Positions 1-11,464 of a DNA stretch of 64,000 bases are shown piece after piece. The DNA comes from Branchiostoma floridae. Lineage: Eukaryota > Chordata > Leptocardii > Amphioxiformes > Branchiostomatidae. The DNA lies in the NCBI RefSeq assembly GCF_000003815.2, contig NC_049990.1, positions 15,363,856-15,427,855 of the forward strand. The letters are read 5' to 3'. How positions within the stretch are numbered: the stretch's first letter is position 1; each line of letters starts with the position of its first letter. Below the pieces are notes generated by a model that saw only the letters and a program-made list of their open reading frames with translations, searched no databases and was not told where the DNA came from. The position numbers and the translations under genes were made by a program.

Positions 1-221
1 CCAATTACAAAATGGACACACTATGTCGGCAGGTGTTTGGGGTCTTACTGGGCCAAGAAGTCGAGTAGAGTTTATAGTTCCAAGTTTGTACAGTCAAAGG
101 TACATGGAGATGGGATTTTAAAATGACAGTGGCAGTCCAATAATGTACCAAACAGATTCCTTTGTAGCAAAATTGACCAATTACCATTGTTTTGAGTATT
201 GCCAGTTCTCAAGTTTCCACA

Positions 222-318
222 GACAATCAGGTCCAGGTTCAGGTCCACCTGGAAATGATCCTCTGGACCTGAACGGGACCTATACCTGAATTTTCTGTAC
301 TGGTACCTCCCCCTACCA
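222..318 (-). repeat. Fragment of a CAGGTCC-rich interspersed element
   Basis: This stretch is rich in CAGGTCC and its complement GGACCTG and ends in a GGTACC-CCCCTACC edge. The same edge and interior appear near 52718-53095, 58449-58891 and 59998-60440. The best copy, at 58449, has inverted ends TAGGGGTGGGTACC and GTACCCACCCCTGA, so this is a truncated, reversed member of a short DNA-element family. No coding capacity is visible. Confidence 0.55.
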
Positions 319-479
319 ACAATACTTTACTTTTTTTTCTTTCTGTCCTTTCACATCTTATTCTTTGACTTTAGATTTATTTTGGCATTCTATGGCCTTA
401 GTTATCTGTTTTCTGATACTCTTTTCAATCTACTGAATATTTGTGCTCATTTTACAGCTGCTTTGCACAATTTACTGTG

Positions 480-715
480 TGTCTGTATCTGTATCTGTAT
501 CTGTATCTATATAGCCGGTATAACCGCCATTCGGCGTAACACACCAGCTTCGCAGGCACGCGGCGCGGCAGCAGCTGGTTATATTACACTGAACGATCCG
601 TCACACCTAACTTTTGCACATCTAACTGCAAGCGTTCTTTAAAACTATCCAGAGAAGATGCCCCTACTGTACTTGGTGATAACAAATTCCAATCTACGAT
701 AGTTCTGGGAAAATC
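480..715 (-). mobile_element. 3' end of a CR1/L2-like non-LTR retrotransposon
   Basis: Read on the minus strand, the sequence encodes PRTIVDWNLLSPSTVGASSL followed by DSFKERL. This matches the conserved C-terminal tail of CR1/L2-type reverse transcriptases, where an R-x-W-N-x-L-P-like motif precedes an S-x-x-x-F-K-x-x-L helix. The reading frame continues toward a GGYTGYI-like end. It terminates next to a hexanucleotide (ACAGAT)n tract on the minus strand (about 481-515), the kind of short-repeat tail these LINEs carry. It is a 5'-truncated dead fragment. The family name is inferred from motif memory, not from a search. Confidence 0.6.
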
Positions 716-845
716 GTCCAAAACTTTTTTTTTTTTTTGGAAACGGCCGAAAATTGGTGCGAGCGCGGATGTCATCCATATAATCAAATCAACATGGCCT
801 TACAGATGCAAATACATCATTGGAAATCAAGCAAGGACTGTGAAA

Positions 846-1266
846 TACAGTAGAAGCCGCTTAATTGCACACCCCATTTGCCAATTAACCGTCTGGTGCA
901 ATGATGCAAAGTTATCCAGCTGGACCGCATCAGTTCGGGATTTTGGGATTCCGTGCAATTAATAGAAGTGTGCGGTAATACATTGTACGATTGACTGGCT
1001 TCTACTGTAGCCTTTATAAAAGTACAAAAGATGTTTATTATCTACGTACAAGATGTTTGAGAAGAAGGGCATTGTCACAAAGGAACACAAGCGTCGACTT
1101 TATTTACCGATAGTGTTGAATAGTTCTAGTTAATTGCATGGAATCCCCAAATCCCAAACCTTTAAATTTGTAGTCCGGCTAGATAACTTCGCATTATTGC
1201 ACCATGCGAATAATTGCACAAAATATGCTGGCAAATGGGATGTGCAATTAAGCGGCTTCTGCTGTA
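846..1266. mobile_element. MITE with TACAGTAGAAGCCGC inverted ends
   Basis: The left end TACAGTAGAAGCCGCTTAAT and the right end AAGCGGCTTCTGCTGTA form imperfect terminal inverted repeats bounding about 421 bp. An internal partial copy of the end (GGCTTCTACTGTAG, about 998-1011) suggests a complex or nested structure. Several copies of a GTGCAATTAA / TTAATTGCAC subterminal motif are present. No ORF is expected in such an element. Confidence 0.6.
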
Positions 1267-2139
1267 TCAAGAAATAAATGCAAAAGCTCATGCAAGTAGG
1301 TGGGGAAAAGCAGTGTTCCAACTGCTGCAAAATTGATAGCATCAATGAAGGCTGACATAAGACAGTATGTTATGAAAAACATGGAGTCTAAACCATTGAA
1401 GGCATACAGTCATATGGAGGCATAAGGGCTGTAGAATAGCCCAACAGACAAAACAAGCAGGTAATGCAAGACAAAAATAGGATGCCAAATCATGGAACTA
1501 AAAAGCCTTTGGTGTTGGGGTCAGAGAAGTGGTGACCTTTACCACAGTGCCACAGACTAATGACCTTCCAACATTAGGACAATCGCAACACCGGTCGGTA
1601 ACACACAAGTCACATCACCTCCTTTCTGACAGGAGACATGCCCATTTTCTTACATTGTACGAAATATCTAATGTATGTATGATCGTTCCCTCAGACCACG
1701 ATCTCAGACATGCCCAACGTTAAACCAGAGGAAGTCTGACTTGTGACTTCCACACTTGATTCAAAATGTCAGTTCATTCCGACCAAGGACGTTATGTTCT
1801 TGCATGGCAGGCACTGTGAAATATGTATACACTAACATATTGACTACAGTCATCTTGTTGTAATGTTTGAAGACTTCAATTTTTGCGAACTGGCAAAAAC
1901 CTAAGGCCTCAAAGCTATTAAAGGCAACTAAAACGTATATCAGACCATTTTCATATGCCCGTTACACACTCGTTCTCATTGAAATATCGAATATGGCATT
2001 TTTTGGTCGAAAAATAAATCGGCTTTATTTTCAGTGAAAACTACGTGGTTGTTTAGGAAAATTCCTCCTTTAACCATAGCCAAAAATGGCAAGTTGAACT
2101 TATTATTTTCGGCCCCATTGGTAATGCATTACAGGGCAT
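1267..2139. other. No gene recognised
   Basis: AT-rich sequence with only short, unsupported reading frames. I see no conserved splice pattern, RNA gene or clear repeat here. Confidence 0.5.
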
Positions 2140-2517
2140 GTAACAAACGTTACCGGTAACGTTTGTTACAACAGTAGACTTTACCCAGTTTTCTTCGAAA
2201 GGACTCACCTTATTGACTACATCATTTAGGTATAAGTGAACGTCCCTCAGAGGAACATTGAAAAAGTGGGCAGCTTTTTTACACCAGGTCAAAAAGAAAG
2301 CTTAGACAGCATCGAACAATGGTAACGTTTGTTACAGTCATTTCTGTACAACATTTTGTTAAGCAAGGTGGGATACAAATGACAGTCAACAACCCTTTCT
2401 TGTTTCTTTAAAAAGCCAGAAAAACTGTACAGCGTCACAAAAACGATCATTTCTAGTCTTATACGTGGATAATATAACCGTGGCAACCATCGTACTCGTG
2501 GTGGTAACGTTTGTTAC
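2140..2517. repeat. 30-bp perfect palindrome and three copies of a 15-bp motif
   Basis: Bases 2140-2169 form a perfect 30-bp palindrome built from two head-to-head copies of GGTAACGTTTGTTAC. The same 15-mer recurs exactly at 2321-2335 and 2503-2517 in one orientation. The even spacing (about 180 bp) suggests the remnant of a DNA element with repeated ends, or a clustered protein-binding site. No gene is associated with it in the window. Confidence 0.6.
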
Positions 2518-4690
2518 AGAATCTGGCGACAGACATGAACCACCTCACACAGCCTCCAAGATCAGTGACAGGAGGGATCTGACGTGATCGGTCAGAGGGT
2601 CTGGATAGCTAGTTTCACCTACCGAACTATCATTCTGGGAACTGAATTGTTACATTTTTGGCGACTATTTGAATTCTTCGTTTCTTCTCAGGCGACAGCC
2701 ATATTTTAGGGGGTGAAATCCCACCCGTTGCTATAATAATCTTCTAAGCCATCAACCAATACGAATGTTGTTGTGCATCATTTGTAAAACATTACAGGGG
2801 TTGTGGAAAAGTGAAGGAACCAGTGATGTTGTCTATAATTTGCTCCATATCAAGGCGTAAAGTCAGGCGACAGCATTTCGACATTTAAATGAGAACAAGC
2901 CTACAGGCTCAATGACAAAGAAAATTCCCTTAGGCATTGGAGACCATCCTAGTTCTAGGCACATGCACATGTGGAAACTTGTAGGTTGTAAGTTTTGTAA
3001 TCTTTACAACAGTGTAGAAAAAGGTATCGGTAGTTTTGTATCCAGTGTGTCAAGTTTTACAAGCCTGCCAGAATCTTCAGTTAGCTACGTTTTACACCAG
3101 ATATTACACTGCTCCATTCTAACGGGTCTCCATACATGAAAATTTTGTTATAGACTTTGTTTTTGGTTTGCCCTTATGTTAACAAATGAATGGTCAGGCA
3201 TAATAACACACCATTAGACTAAGTGTGTTGCAGTTTGTCCAACGCAGCAAACCTGCACTGCACCTGATATATAGTCAATGAGGTTATATAGACATGTCTA
3301 GATATGCCTATATATGTCGATACAACTTCCTTTATAATGTATACCATCATTGATCAAGAAAAGTACAATATACTTGTATTCATCCCAGAGTAACCTTGTT
3401 CTTGACCTTTTGTTATGGTCTTGTTTCTAGATAAATTTTTAATATGCATGACGCAGTCCTGCATCCACATATCCTGTGTCACATATGTGGTGCCCCGGTA
3501 ACCCCCATGCAGAGCTTTTTTTATTGTGTACGACATACTAGATATACGCTGTGAATTTTAGTAAGGTATCTACTAAATGACGAAAAAGAGCAAAAGATTT
3601 GTAAAAAAATGTGTGAAATCAAGGTAATTCATTTTCAGGTATCCTTATAACCCCCATGTAGAGTTCAAATTAACATTTCCAATCAATTATGATATTTTTC
3701 ACAGTTAAGTATGATTTACAAGATGACAGGAGCAAAATCACGCGTCAGAGAACTTGACTCTCTGCTGTTTTGGCTTGAAACATGACTGAGTACACCCTTA
3801 GCAACGGCCTTAGCAACAGTTTTGCTAACGATTCTGAAAGAAATGACGTAAAAAAACACATTTCTGCATCTGTTACATGTTAAACATTTTAACACGATTC
3901 CTTGTACTTCTATTGATGTAATCAGAGTAAAATACTACAGAAAAGTAAGTTCTTTGCATCAGTTTTGTTGTGGAGTACGATCTGAAACCTCCTTAACAAC
4001 AGCCTTAGCAACGGCCTTAGCAACGATATTGTCACTATAAGCTGGCAGATGTGTCATTCTTCACACATTCATATCTCCGGATTTCATTGATGGATTTCGA
4101 TCATTTAAAGCTTAATATGCAGAGAAGGATAGGTACGGTAAGTCTAACTCATCAGGCAAGGCCCCATAGGTAATGTGAATAAATGAACGATATTGGAAAG
4201 TAAAGTATATATTTTTCACCAGAAAATCACCAAAAAATATGATTTTAGGCAGACATAATTTCGTGTTGAATCACAATATCAAAAATCAATTGATATTTTT
4301 ATGATCCTCTTAGCAGGTTCTACCAGCCTGTGTAATTTTCGTGGAAAAATATTAATGTTTAATTTTTTGCCCCTCCCCCTTATTGAAGACACGAAATTTC
4401 CAGATCATTTAGGTGGTGATAGGTTTGAAGGGTGATAGCCGGTAGAAAGCTACCATACCAGAATGGCTATCACGTCAAAATATATGCCACAGGCCTTCTA
4501 CTATTCAAAAATAACAAGGAGAATTTGCCACCCCGGAGGGTACCGATATGTGAAATTTGGGGTGCTGGCCCATGGACTACATCTGCTGGGGCAGTCTTAC
4601 GTGGCAAAACAGTTCTGTCCCTGTAGGACTTAGTGCGCCAGTAGACGAGAGGGTGGAGAAGGAAGTGCACACCCCTCCTTCACCTTAAAA
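2518..4690. other. No gene recognised; low-complexity repeats only
   Basis: There are repeats of a CCTTAGCAACGG-like motif near 3795-3815 and 3990-4025 and a run of TATAGACATGTCTAGATATG-like sequence near 3285-3315. Nothing here resembles a conserved protein. The short frames have neither splice context nor family motifs that I recognise. Confidence 0.5.
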
Positions 4691-4769
4691 AGTCATGTGC
4701 AGGCCAGGCAGACTGGTCGTCTAATAAACCTTGTCTGCCTACCATTGATCTTCGGATACGAAGAAACAG

Positions 4770-5150
4770 CCATCATACACTGTCCAGGGACGTTTCTAAT
4801 TACTTTTGGGTCTATGGCTAATGGGTGTGTGTTGTTCAACAACAGGGACAGGTTTGTTTACCTGTGTATAGATGGCGTTCAGCACCAAGGACAGGCGTAT
4901 TTGCCACTTGTAGACAATACATAAATTTAGGGATCACTTCAAATGCCTTGGCGACAATATGCACAAAACACTGCAACAGTCGGTCCATACAGCAATCTCA
5001 AATTCACATTGTTCGCAAGATTTGAATTTGCCAACTAGCCAACCCCTCTTCGCCAACTAGCACAACCTTGGCTTCGATTCAATTCGAGCTCAGAAAGAGA
5101 ACAGAATGCATACAACACTATTTACCAACTGTCATAGTCAACGTTGACGT
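4770..5150. repeat. Peptide-gene upstream segment, oldest copy
   Basis: Sequence around the phrase TTGTTTACCTGTGTATAGATGG and the following ACACTGCAACAG is shared with 10015-10210, 27930-28120 and 43800-43920, that is, upstream of genes B, C and D. It marks the left edge of the ancestral peptide-gene duplication unit. No coding frame is conserved among the copies, so it is treated as non-coding flank. Confidence 0.6.
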
Positions 5151-5370
5151 CCCGTATTGGTTTGTCGCAGTAGACCAATCAGAAAAATGTGCATTTTCCT
5201 GACCAATGGGAGTGCAAAGAATCAACCAATGAGACAGCGAGAAGACACTTCGGTGCCGCCTTCTATAGAACAGTTTTACAGAATGTATGCCGCATTTCAT
5301 TTGTACATCGTACAGAAAACGGCAGCTAGACATTTATACACGTCGGTCTGATCGTCGCACGACAGGAAAA
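5150..5370 (+). promoter_or_regulatory. Promoter of peptide gene A with decayed TATA box
   Basis: The region is alignable with the promoters of B, C and D and keeps three direct CCAAT boxes (ACCAATCAG, ACCAATGGG, ACCAATGAG). Where B-D carry TATATAAA, this copy reads TTCTATAGAA (5261-5270). The leader region upstream of the ATG (CGTATGCCGCATTTC-like) is shared. The weakened TATA could mean lower or differently timed expression of copy A. Confidence 0.6.
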
Positions 5371-8300
5371 ATGAAGGTGTCAACGATGTCTGCTCTTCTT
5401 TTGGCCTTGGTCTGCTGTGCCTTGCTTGTCGAAGACGCCACAGGTAACGGTTAAGGATATTTCTAGCTATAGTCCGTGTAGCACAATTTCTCTAGTTAGG
5501 CCTCCCCCTCTCCGAGTAGAATGACTACTAGAAGCTTGACATTTTCCTCGTATGAATCATGTCTTAGTCATTTTTAACATTACATATGAGCGTGTGTTTT
5601 CTAGTACATATTCTCATACTTTCCGCTTCAAATTTCGCCATAGTGTAGGAAGGGTACAAGTCTGAGTAGTAAAGAACATTCGTAACGACCGTTTCAAGAA
5701 CGCGGGTACCGGTGTTCGACGTCGAATAGCGACGTTTGCGCTCGTTCCGTATGAGTGGTATTCGAACGCGTTTGGAATTAACTGCAGCTGATACGTTTGT
5801 GAAGATTAGTCATCCAGGATACCATAAATTGAAGATGATTCAGTCTATATACTTCTGGATAGTTTTCAAATTTTTAATAGACGTTTCGAACGGTGTCCAC
5901 CGTTCATCATCAGTGAATTGAAAATAAAGCTCACATCGGTCATCCATTCTCTTTAGATACAACAGACATTTTAGACAGAGAACCTCATTGGTTTGAGAGG
6001 GGTGTAATGGAAGCTATTTACGAACGTATTCATCGTCCGTCTCTAAACCATAAGGGTGGACTAAGGACTGAGCTTTCCTGTGCTTGGAATAATGTCTTGA
6101 AGTAAATGATGGTTTTATTACCTTTGCCAGAATGGCCAAGGTTATATTGGGCGTGTTTGTGTGTCTGTGTGTCTGTCAACAGCATAACTCGAGAAGCCTT
6201 GGATGGATCCTGATGATATTTGGTAGCTGGGTAGGGGTCGGGAAAACGAAGGTCAAGTTCGATAATGGGCCCCCTAGCGGCTTGCTAAGGTACTGCAGCT
6301 GAAACTCAATTTTTGATATCTCGTGTTCTGGACATGCTGTGGTCATGATTTTTAAGTGATAGATAGCCCTCGAGGCAGAGAGTAAGTGCTGTGAGTTTGG
6401 GCCCCCTAGCAGCTTTTTTGGAACTGCAGGCGCCGGTTTCCATTCAAACTTTGTAGGAGAATAACTCTACAACGTGTTGACGGATCGTCATGATTTTTGG
6501 TATGTAGATAGAATGAGTGATAACTTATATAATGGAATACCAATTAAGCAAATCAACAGCTAATTTGCATAATTAATGAGAAAAGTTTATAAATCCAATG
6601 CATTCCATGATAGGACTTTGAAACTTGTCACATTTGTATCTGGGAAGGAGGGAAATGTCAATAGATATCAATTATGCAAATGATGACCTCATTTGCATAA
6701 TTAATGAGAAAATATGAAGATGTTGACGGATCATCATGTTTTTTTGTGTGTAGGTAGCGTAAGTGAAGACCTACATAATGAAATATCAATTATGCAAATC
6801 AACAGCTAATTTGTATAATTAATGAGGATATTCTATAAATCCACTACATTCCATGACAGGACTTAAAAACTTGTCACATATGTAGCTGAGAAAGAGAGAA
6901 ATGTCAATACATATTCATCATGCAAATGACGACCTCATTTGCATAGTTAATGACAAAATATGAACGTGTCGACGGATCGGCTTGATTTTTGGCATGTAAA
7001 TAGCCTGAGTGAAGACTTGTATAATGTGATATTTATTATGCAAATTAACAGCTAATTTGCATAATTGATTAGGAAAAGTTCATAAATCCACTGCATTCCT
7101 TTATAGTACTTTCAAAGTTGTCACATATGTAACTGAGAAAGAGGGAAGAGAGTAAGAGGTGTATTTAAAGACTTTGAAAGAGAATAAGTCAAGAATGGAT
7201 CAAAGGATCATCATGATTTTTGGTATGCTGAAAGCTTAAGTAATGATTAATACAATTTGATATCAATTAATCGTAACTTGGGATCTAATTTGCATAATCA
7301 ATGCCAAAATTTTATAAACCAACTCCAAGCATATAATTAGAAAATATATGAAATGAGTAACGCATTTGTCTACAGCCATCATTCTACATAACAAACCTGG
7401 TTTATTTGGCAAAGGTATGTGTTCGTGGAACTCTAGTTGATAAATACACAGAAATAAATCATTCATCGTTTAATTCCATGTTAGTAAATTTTTACTTTGC
7501 TTGAATGTATTATAGAACCTTTGTCAGTTACCTTTTTGTTTATTTAGAACATTATTTAGAACAACTCAATAGTTACCTGTGTCGTTTATTTTAGAACTCC
7601 TTAGCCGTTACCTGTTTTGTTTATTTAGAACATAAGAATTATTCCTTGTTCCGCAAAATTTGTACAACTTCATTTTCACTGATAAAGAACGGTGGACACC
7701 GTTCGAAACGTCTATTAAAAATTTGAAAGCTGTCGAGCTCTCAACCCTGCTAAACCCGCTGCAACGGACCTGAACTTCAGGGAATCGAACCACCATCCTA
7801 CATTCCCTACATTAGCATAGGGTTCGTTTAAAGACAGGAATATATTTCACGTGTACATTAATTACTAGTTTGCAAATGATTGACACATGTGCTCAAATGA
7901 TTGACACAGGTGCTCAACACAGCGTTTGCTGATATCATGAAACGATAGTTAACCTAAATTCGTTGCGGTTTTTTTTTTCGGAAGAGTTGACACGTGCGTC
8001 TCTGAAGCTTGCAGTATTTCTGACGTTTCGTTAAAAAATTACCCTCAATGACTCATTTGTTCAGCATATAAGCTATGTTGTAAGTATGTTCCGACAAATG
8101 ATTTCGTGCCGTTCACTTCGGCTTAACCTTTATGATGTTTGTTTTGTTCTTGAAAGCTGCCGACCTGTCCGAACTGAAGACCAAGGCGGACTTACGAGAC
8201 TACATGAAGAACGCGGACGACAGTAAGTGAACACGCAATCTTCACCTGTCCGTCACAATTAGCAATTCAACCAATGATAGCACGGCAATTAGCGGTTCGA

Positions 8301-9271
8301 CCAATGAGGGTTGCTGCATGATTAATTTGCATTTCTGTGTGGTGATGGTGCCCTGCACTCGCCCTAGACGTGATGCCCTCAAGCGGATTTGCTTTGCAAC
8401 GCATAACATTCATGTGGAATTGTAGATGAACGATCTGGTATTCAGCATGTTCCCATCAACCATTGCCCCCTAGCGTAAGACCAGTGAAGTGCATTACCGT
8501 AACCATTAAGTATCTACCTTTCGAATTTCAGAGGACGCGGCTGTCCAGGAAATCTACGACTTGCTTGTCAGCCAGGGGAAAGAGAAGTTTGCCGAGAAAT
8601 TTATGAAGAAGGCACAAGCTTACAGTAAGTCGGAAGTACATTTTTGGACAGATGTCTTGTATAGAATTTGAAGGCCCCTTATAATTGTCTTTTGTTCGTC
8701 TTTGGGGCCTTTATCTTTGACATATTACCCACGGTATATTTTTTCTGCACATACGTATTTAGAATCACGATCGTCCTCACTAGATTGAACAAGAGCTCGG
8801 TGTTTGAGAAACGTACTGTAATAAGCTCGTTCACTTCAGAGGGCGCATGCTCGGCGACAAGAATTGTGGGTAATGCGTCAAATTTGTGGCCCTTATTTGT
8901 AAACAGTTCTCGTCTCCACTATTGCCATTATTTGCATCTTATTTGTAAACAGTTCTCGTCACCACTATTGCCATTATTTGCATCTTATTTGTAAACAGTT
9001 CTCGTCTCCACTATCGCCATTATTTGCATCTTATTTGTAAACAGTTCTCGTCTCCACTATTGCCATTATTTGCATAACAATGTCCCTACGCGGTGTTTGT
9101 CTCAGGGACCTTTGACCTATTACCCACAATTACTGTCGCTGCACATGCGTAGTCTGACTTGTGAAATAGCTTGTATTCTATGTGAAAAACTTAAGATGAT
9201 GTCTTCTAACTTTTGTAGTCAGTCGGCTGGGCGCGGAGGAAGAAGAATATGAAGAAGAAGATTATTATTAA
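5371..9271 (+). CDS. Secreted small peptide, array copy A
   Basis: Four predicted exons, 5371-5443, 8157-8222, 8532-8624 and 9219-9271, all joined in phase 1 with GT/AG sites, encode about 94 residues. Exon 1 is a signal peptide (MKVSTMSALLLALVCCALLV, predicted cleavage near A-T-A/A-D-L). Exons 2-3 give a Cys-free, helix-favouring body (LRDYMKNADD, then AEKFMKKAQAY). With the first AG, exon 4 gives an acidic tail (LGAEEEEYEEEDYY). An AG 4 nt downstream (9221-9222) instead gives a basic tail (WARRKKNMKKK and on), the reading that matches B-D. Intron 1 is about 2.7 kb because of a transposon-derived insertion, versus 0.53 kb in B. A polyadenylation signal lies at 9371-9376. No known family was recognised, and a defence-peptide role is inference. 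Confidence 0.7.
5880..5913 (-). ncRNA. Hammerhead ribozyme core, Penelope-type (intact)
   Basis: On the minus strand the order is CTGATGA, a stem II with arms GAACGGT and ACCGTTC around a short loop, then GAAACGTC. This is the invariant hammerhead core (CUGANGA / GAAA) followed by the ACGU palindrome and H17 = C. It is the minimal helix-III form known from Penelope-like retroelements, which is thought to act as a dimer. Helix I pairing is weak by eye, so activity is uncertain. Confidence 0.6.
6121..7438 (+). mobile_element. Family-1 non-autonomous element (CCTTTGCCA ends)
   Basis: The element starts CCTTTGCCAGAATGGCCAAGG and ends TTTGGCAAAGGTATGTG...ACTCTAGTT, giving inverted ends CCTTTGCCA/TGGCAAAGG. 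Its interior shares phrases such as CCCCTAGCGGCTT, ATTTGCATAATTAATGAG and GGTACTGCAGC with copies at 13765, 24416, 31832 and 41622 and with fragments in gene E. It contains direct repeats of an approximately 240-bp internal segment. There is no coding frame, and the superfamily is unresolved. Confidence 0.6.
7679..7712 (+). ncRNA. Hammerhead ribozyme core, G8-to-A variant
   Basis: This is the inverted partner of the core at 5880-5913. Stem II and GAAACGTC are the same, but the first box reads CTGATAA instead of CTGANGA. G8 of the hammerhead core takes part in catalysis, so this copy is probably inactive. Together the two cores delimit the Penelope-derived part of the intron insertion. Confidence 0.55.
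8271..8305 (+). promoter_or_regulatory. Paired CCAAT module in intron 2 of gene A
   Basis: Two CCAAT boxes start at 8271 and 8301, exactly 30 bp apart, each preceded by an ATTAGC-like flank (AATTAGCAATTCAA and AATTAGCGGTTCGA). The same pair is conserved in intron 2 of B (12403/12433), C and D and upstream of B-D. The constant spacing of about three helical turns points to a protein-binding module. Confidence 0.5.
8893..9075 (+). repeat. 46-bp tandem repeat, four units, intron 3 of gene A
   Basis: A 46-bp unit (TTATTTGTAAACAGTTCTCG and on to GCATC) is repeated four times, the last partial. Genes B, C and D have a single copy at the equivalent intron position, so the expansion happened after A separated. 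Confidence 0.8.
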
Positions 9272-11100
9272 TCTTGCCGAGGCTGACCAGACTGTCCGAT
9301 TACTCCTACGAGAATTATAATTGTCAACTGTAAAGAAATACAAATGATAATGCAAAGTAACATTGTATAAAATAAAAAAGTAATGTCATGATTTGTACAA
9401 ATTTTCAAAATTGTCAGTTGTGATATTACATGAAAATTGGAATAAAAATGTCGTCCTAACTACAAGTTGTCTCTTTGAATGTTGTAAAAAAATCTAAGTT
9501 ATGCCGCATGCACATGCATCTACAAGTTCTAATATTGGTCTATATCTAGTAAACGCTCAGAAGAGATACACATAGCAGAGCCATGTTTGTTGTATCAACT
9601 GCTTCCTTGCATTCACAAAATTGTGCGTGTTTGATAGCGTATATTCTTGTCACAAGTTTTATGGCCTCTAAATTTTGAAATTTAGACATCTTGGTTTTTT
9701 CCTTCTTCACAGCTTATTTTATTCCCATGCCACGTTCTTTTTTCATGGGCACATAGGATGTCATCCATAGAATTCATTTACTGTGGCCTTATAAAGCTTA
9801 CCTAGTTTTAGAATCTTAAGATAGATTAAGTCTACAACCGTATGACTTTGCTACTAATGCTATGTAACCAGTCTAAGCCAAGAAATAATCAAACTGTTAT
9901 CAGAGAAAACGCCCGAGAAAAACTGAAAATTGTAAAGGTTCATGCAAAGAAGAATCATGACTTTTTGTCCTTCAGGGATTGTTACATGCTGCTATAGTAT
10001 GTGTATTGGCTGTGCAGGGACAGGTGCGTTCACTTTGAGTCTATGGCTTATGGGTGTATGGTGTCCAGCGCCAGGGACAAGTTTGTTTACCTGTGTGTGG
10101 ATGGCGTTCAGCACCAAGGACAGACGTATTTGCGTTATGTCAGGGATAACTAGCCGTGGCAACAATACACACAAAACACTGCAACAGGCAGTCAACACAG
10201 CAATCGTACATGGTTCGCAAGGTTTGAATTCGCCTTCCCTCTTCCCCAACTAGTGCAACCTTGGTTTCGATTCAATTGTAGCCTCGTATTCGACAGAAAG
10301 AGAACGGGGGCGCAAATTAGATCTAGAATAGAATATACATGCAACGCCATTTACAAGCTGTGCTACGTAAACAATATACTTCTGGAAGGTCAAAACAATA
10401 AAAGGTCTCGCAGACGCCTTTTCAGCTGGATCGCTGACGGTCTCATAGTGCCCCCTGGTGATCAGCAAGCAAAATGCAGGCCTTCCGTTGGTATGGGAAA
10501 CAGAAGAATCACAGTTGATAGGATTAGATTAGTGTTAAATTGATACGCTATCATTGGTCAAGATGAGTACCAGCTAAGAATGCTTAAGACATTATCAAAT
10601 TGACCAATCACTGACAACAAAGCAAAATCTTTCCGCCTGCAATAATGATATTTTCTTCCGCAAGGCGACGCTTCTGTATCACTGCGTCAATTCCGCTCTA
10701 CAGCGAAGAATGTTCATATTATTGATGACATCAGCATCAACATATACCAAATATGAAGAAAATGTGTAGAGCAAATTAAAGCGCCAATTACTGTTGTTTT
10801 GGTTTCCTGTCGGCAATCTGTTGACCATATTTTTATGCATGCAGTGATCATGACCTTTTGTATCTTATATGCCTTTTATTTCTAAAGACTTTTACACAGC
10901 TTCAATGATAGCTTAAAAAGCAAGTTTTGTTGGCAGACAGGGAATGAATTAAACAAGGCATTTTCAGAGTTAATAACTTGCTAATTATATGCCATATCAG
11001 GTCAATAATTTCATCTTGTACTAGTATGTAAGATTTGCTTAGCGATCCCGCCATTTTGTCGATTTGAAAACCGTGTTCGAATGACCCATTCTGACTGTCC
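9272..11100. other. Intergenic: 3' flank of A, duplicated upstream segment of B
   Basis: Bases 9272-9960 hold the 3' UTR of gene A with AATAAA at 9371-9376 and MITE-edge motifs (GGATGTCATCC, TGTGGCCTTA near 9760-9795). From about 9980 the sequence matches the upstream regions of genes C (27550 onward) and D (43800 onward). It contains the shared GGGACAAGTTTGTTTACCTG-type block. No gene was recognised. Confidence 0.6.
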
Positions 11101-11464
11101 ATCCAATCACCTGTTTAACCAATGATAGCATGGCAATTAGTAGTTTGAACAATGAGAGATCTAGATTTGCTGGATGTCCGTCGATTAGTTGTCACTTTGT
11201 TATGCATTTCTAAGTTTTGACGGAGTGGGCGGGGCTATGGGATCGGTCCATTAAAAAGTAGGGCTATGCTTTTCGTTCATTTGGTATCTCAACAATTCAA
11301 CAATGACAACATCTTATTTAATGTGGTGGACTTTCCATACCAATATATAGCATTGACCTGCAATCTTTGAATAGATTTTAGCTTATTGAAATGCTTACTG
11401 GTACGAGACAACCCTTACCCTGATACACAGAACCTAATGACATTTAATTTCATCCAATCGAATG

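Larger units (their letters stand above)
5645..7812. mobile_element. Composite insertion in intron 1 of gene A
   Basis: The intron aligns with introns of B-D on both sides but is interrupted for about 2.17 kb. The outer part carries an inverted pair of Penelope-type terminal sequences (about 5868-5925 and about 7670-7730) that include hammerhead-ribozyme cores. A nested element occupies 6121-7438. No intact reverse transcriptase or endonuclease frame is visible, so the element is non-autonomous or dead. Confidence 0.6.

Noticed and set aside
481-515. CRISPR-like or regulatory repeat
   Set aside because: It is a simple CTGTAT microsatellite at a LINE 3' end. The window is eukaryotic, and CRISPR arrays are not expected or seen.
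382-642. 86-residue plus-strand frame
   Set aside because: Overlaps the antisense of a LINE reverse-transcriptase tail and its hexanucleotide repeat.
8000-8040. GACGTTTCG near 8019 as a further hammerhead
   Set aside because: GAAACGTC is present on the minus strand, but no CTGANGA or stem II lies at the right place. B-D read GACGTATTTTCG there.
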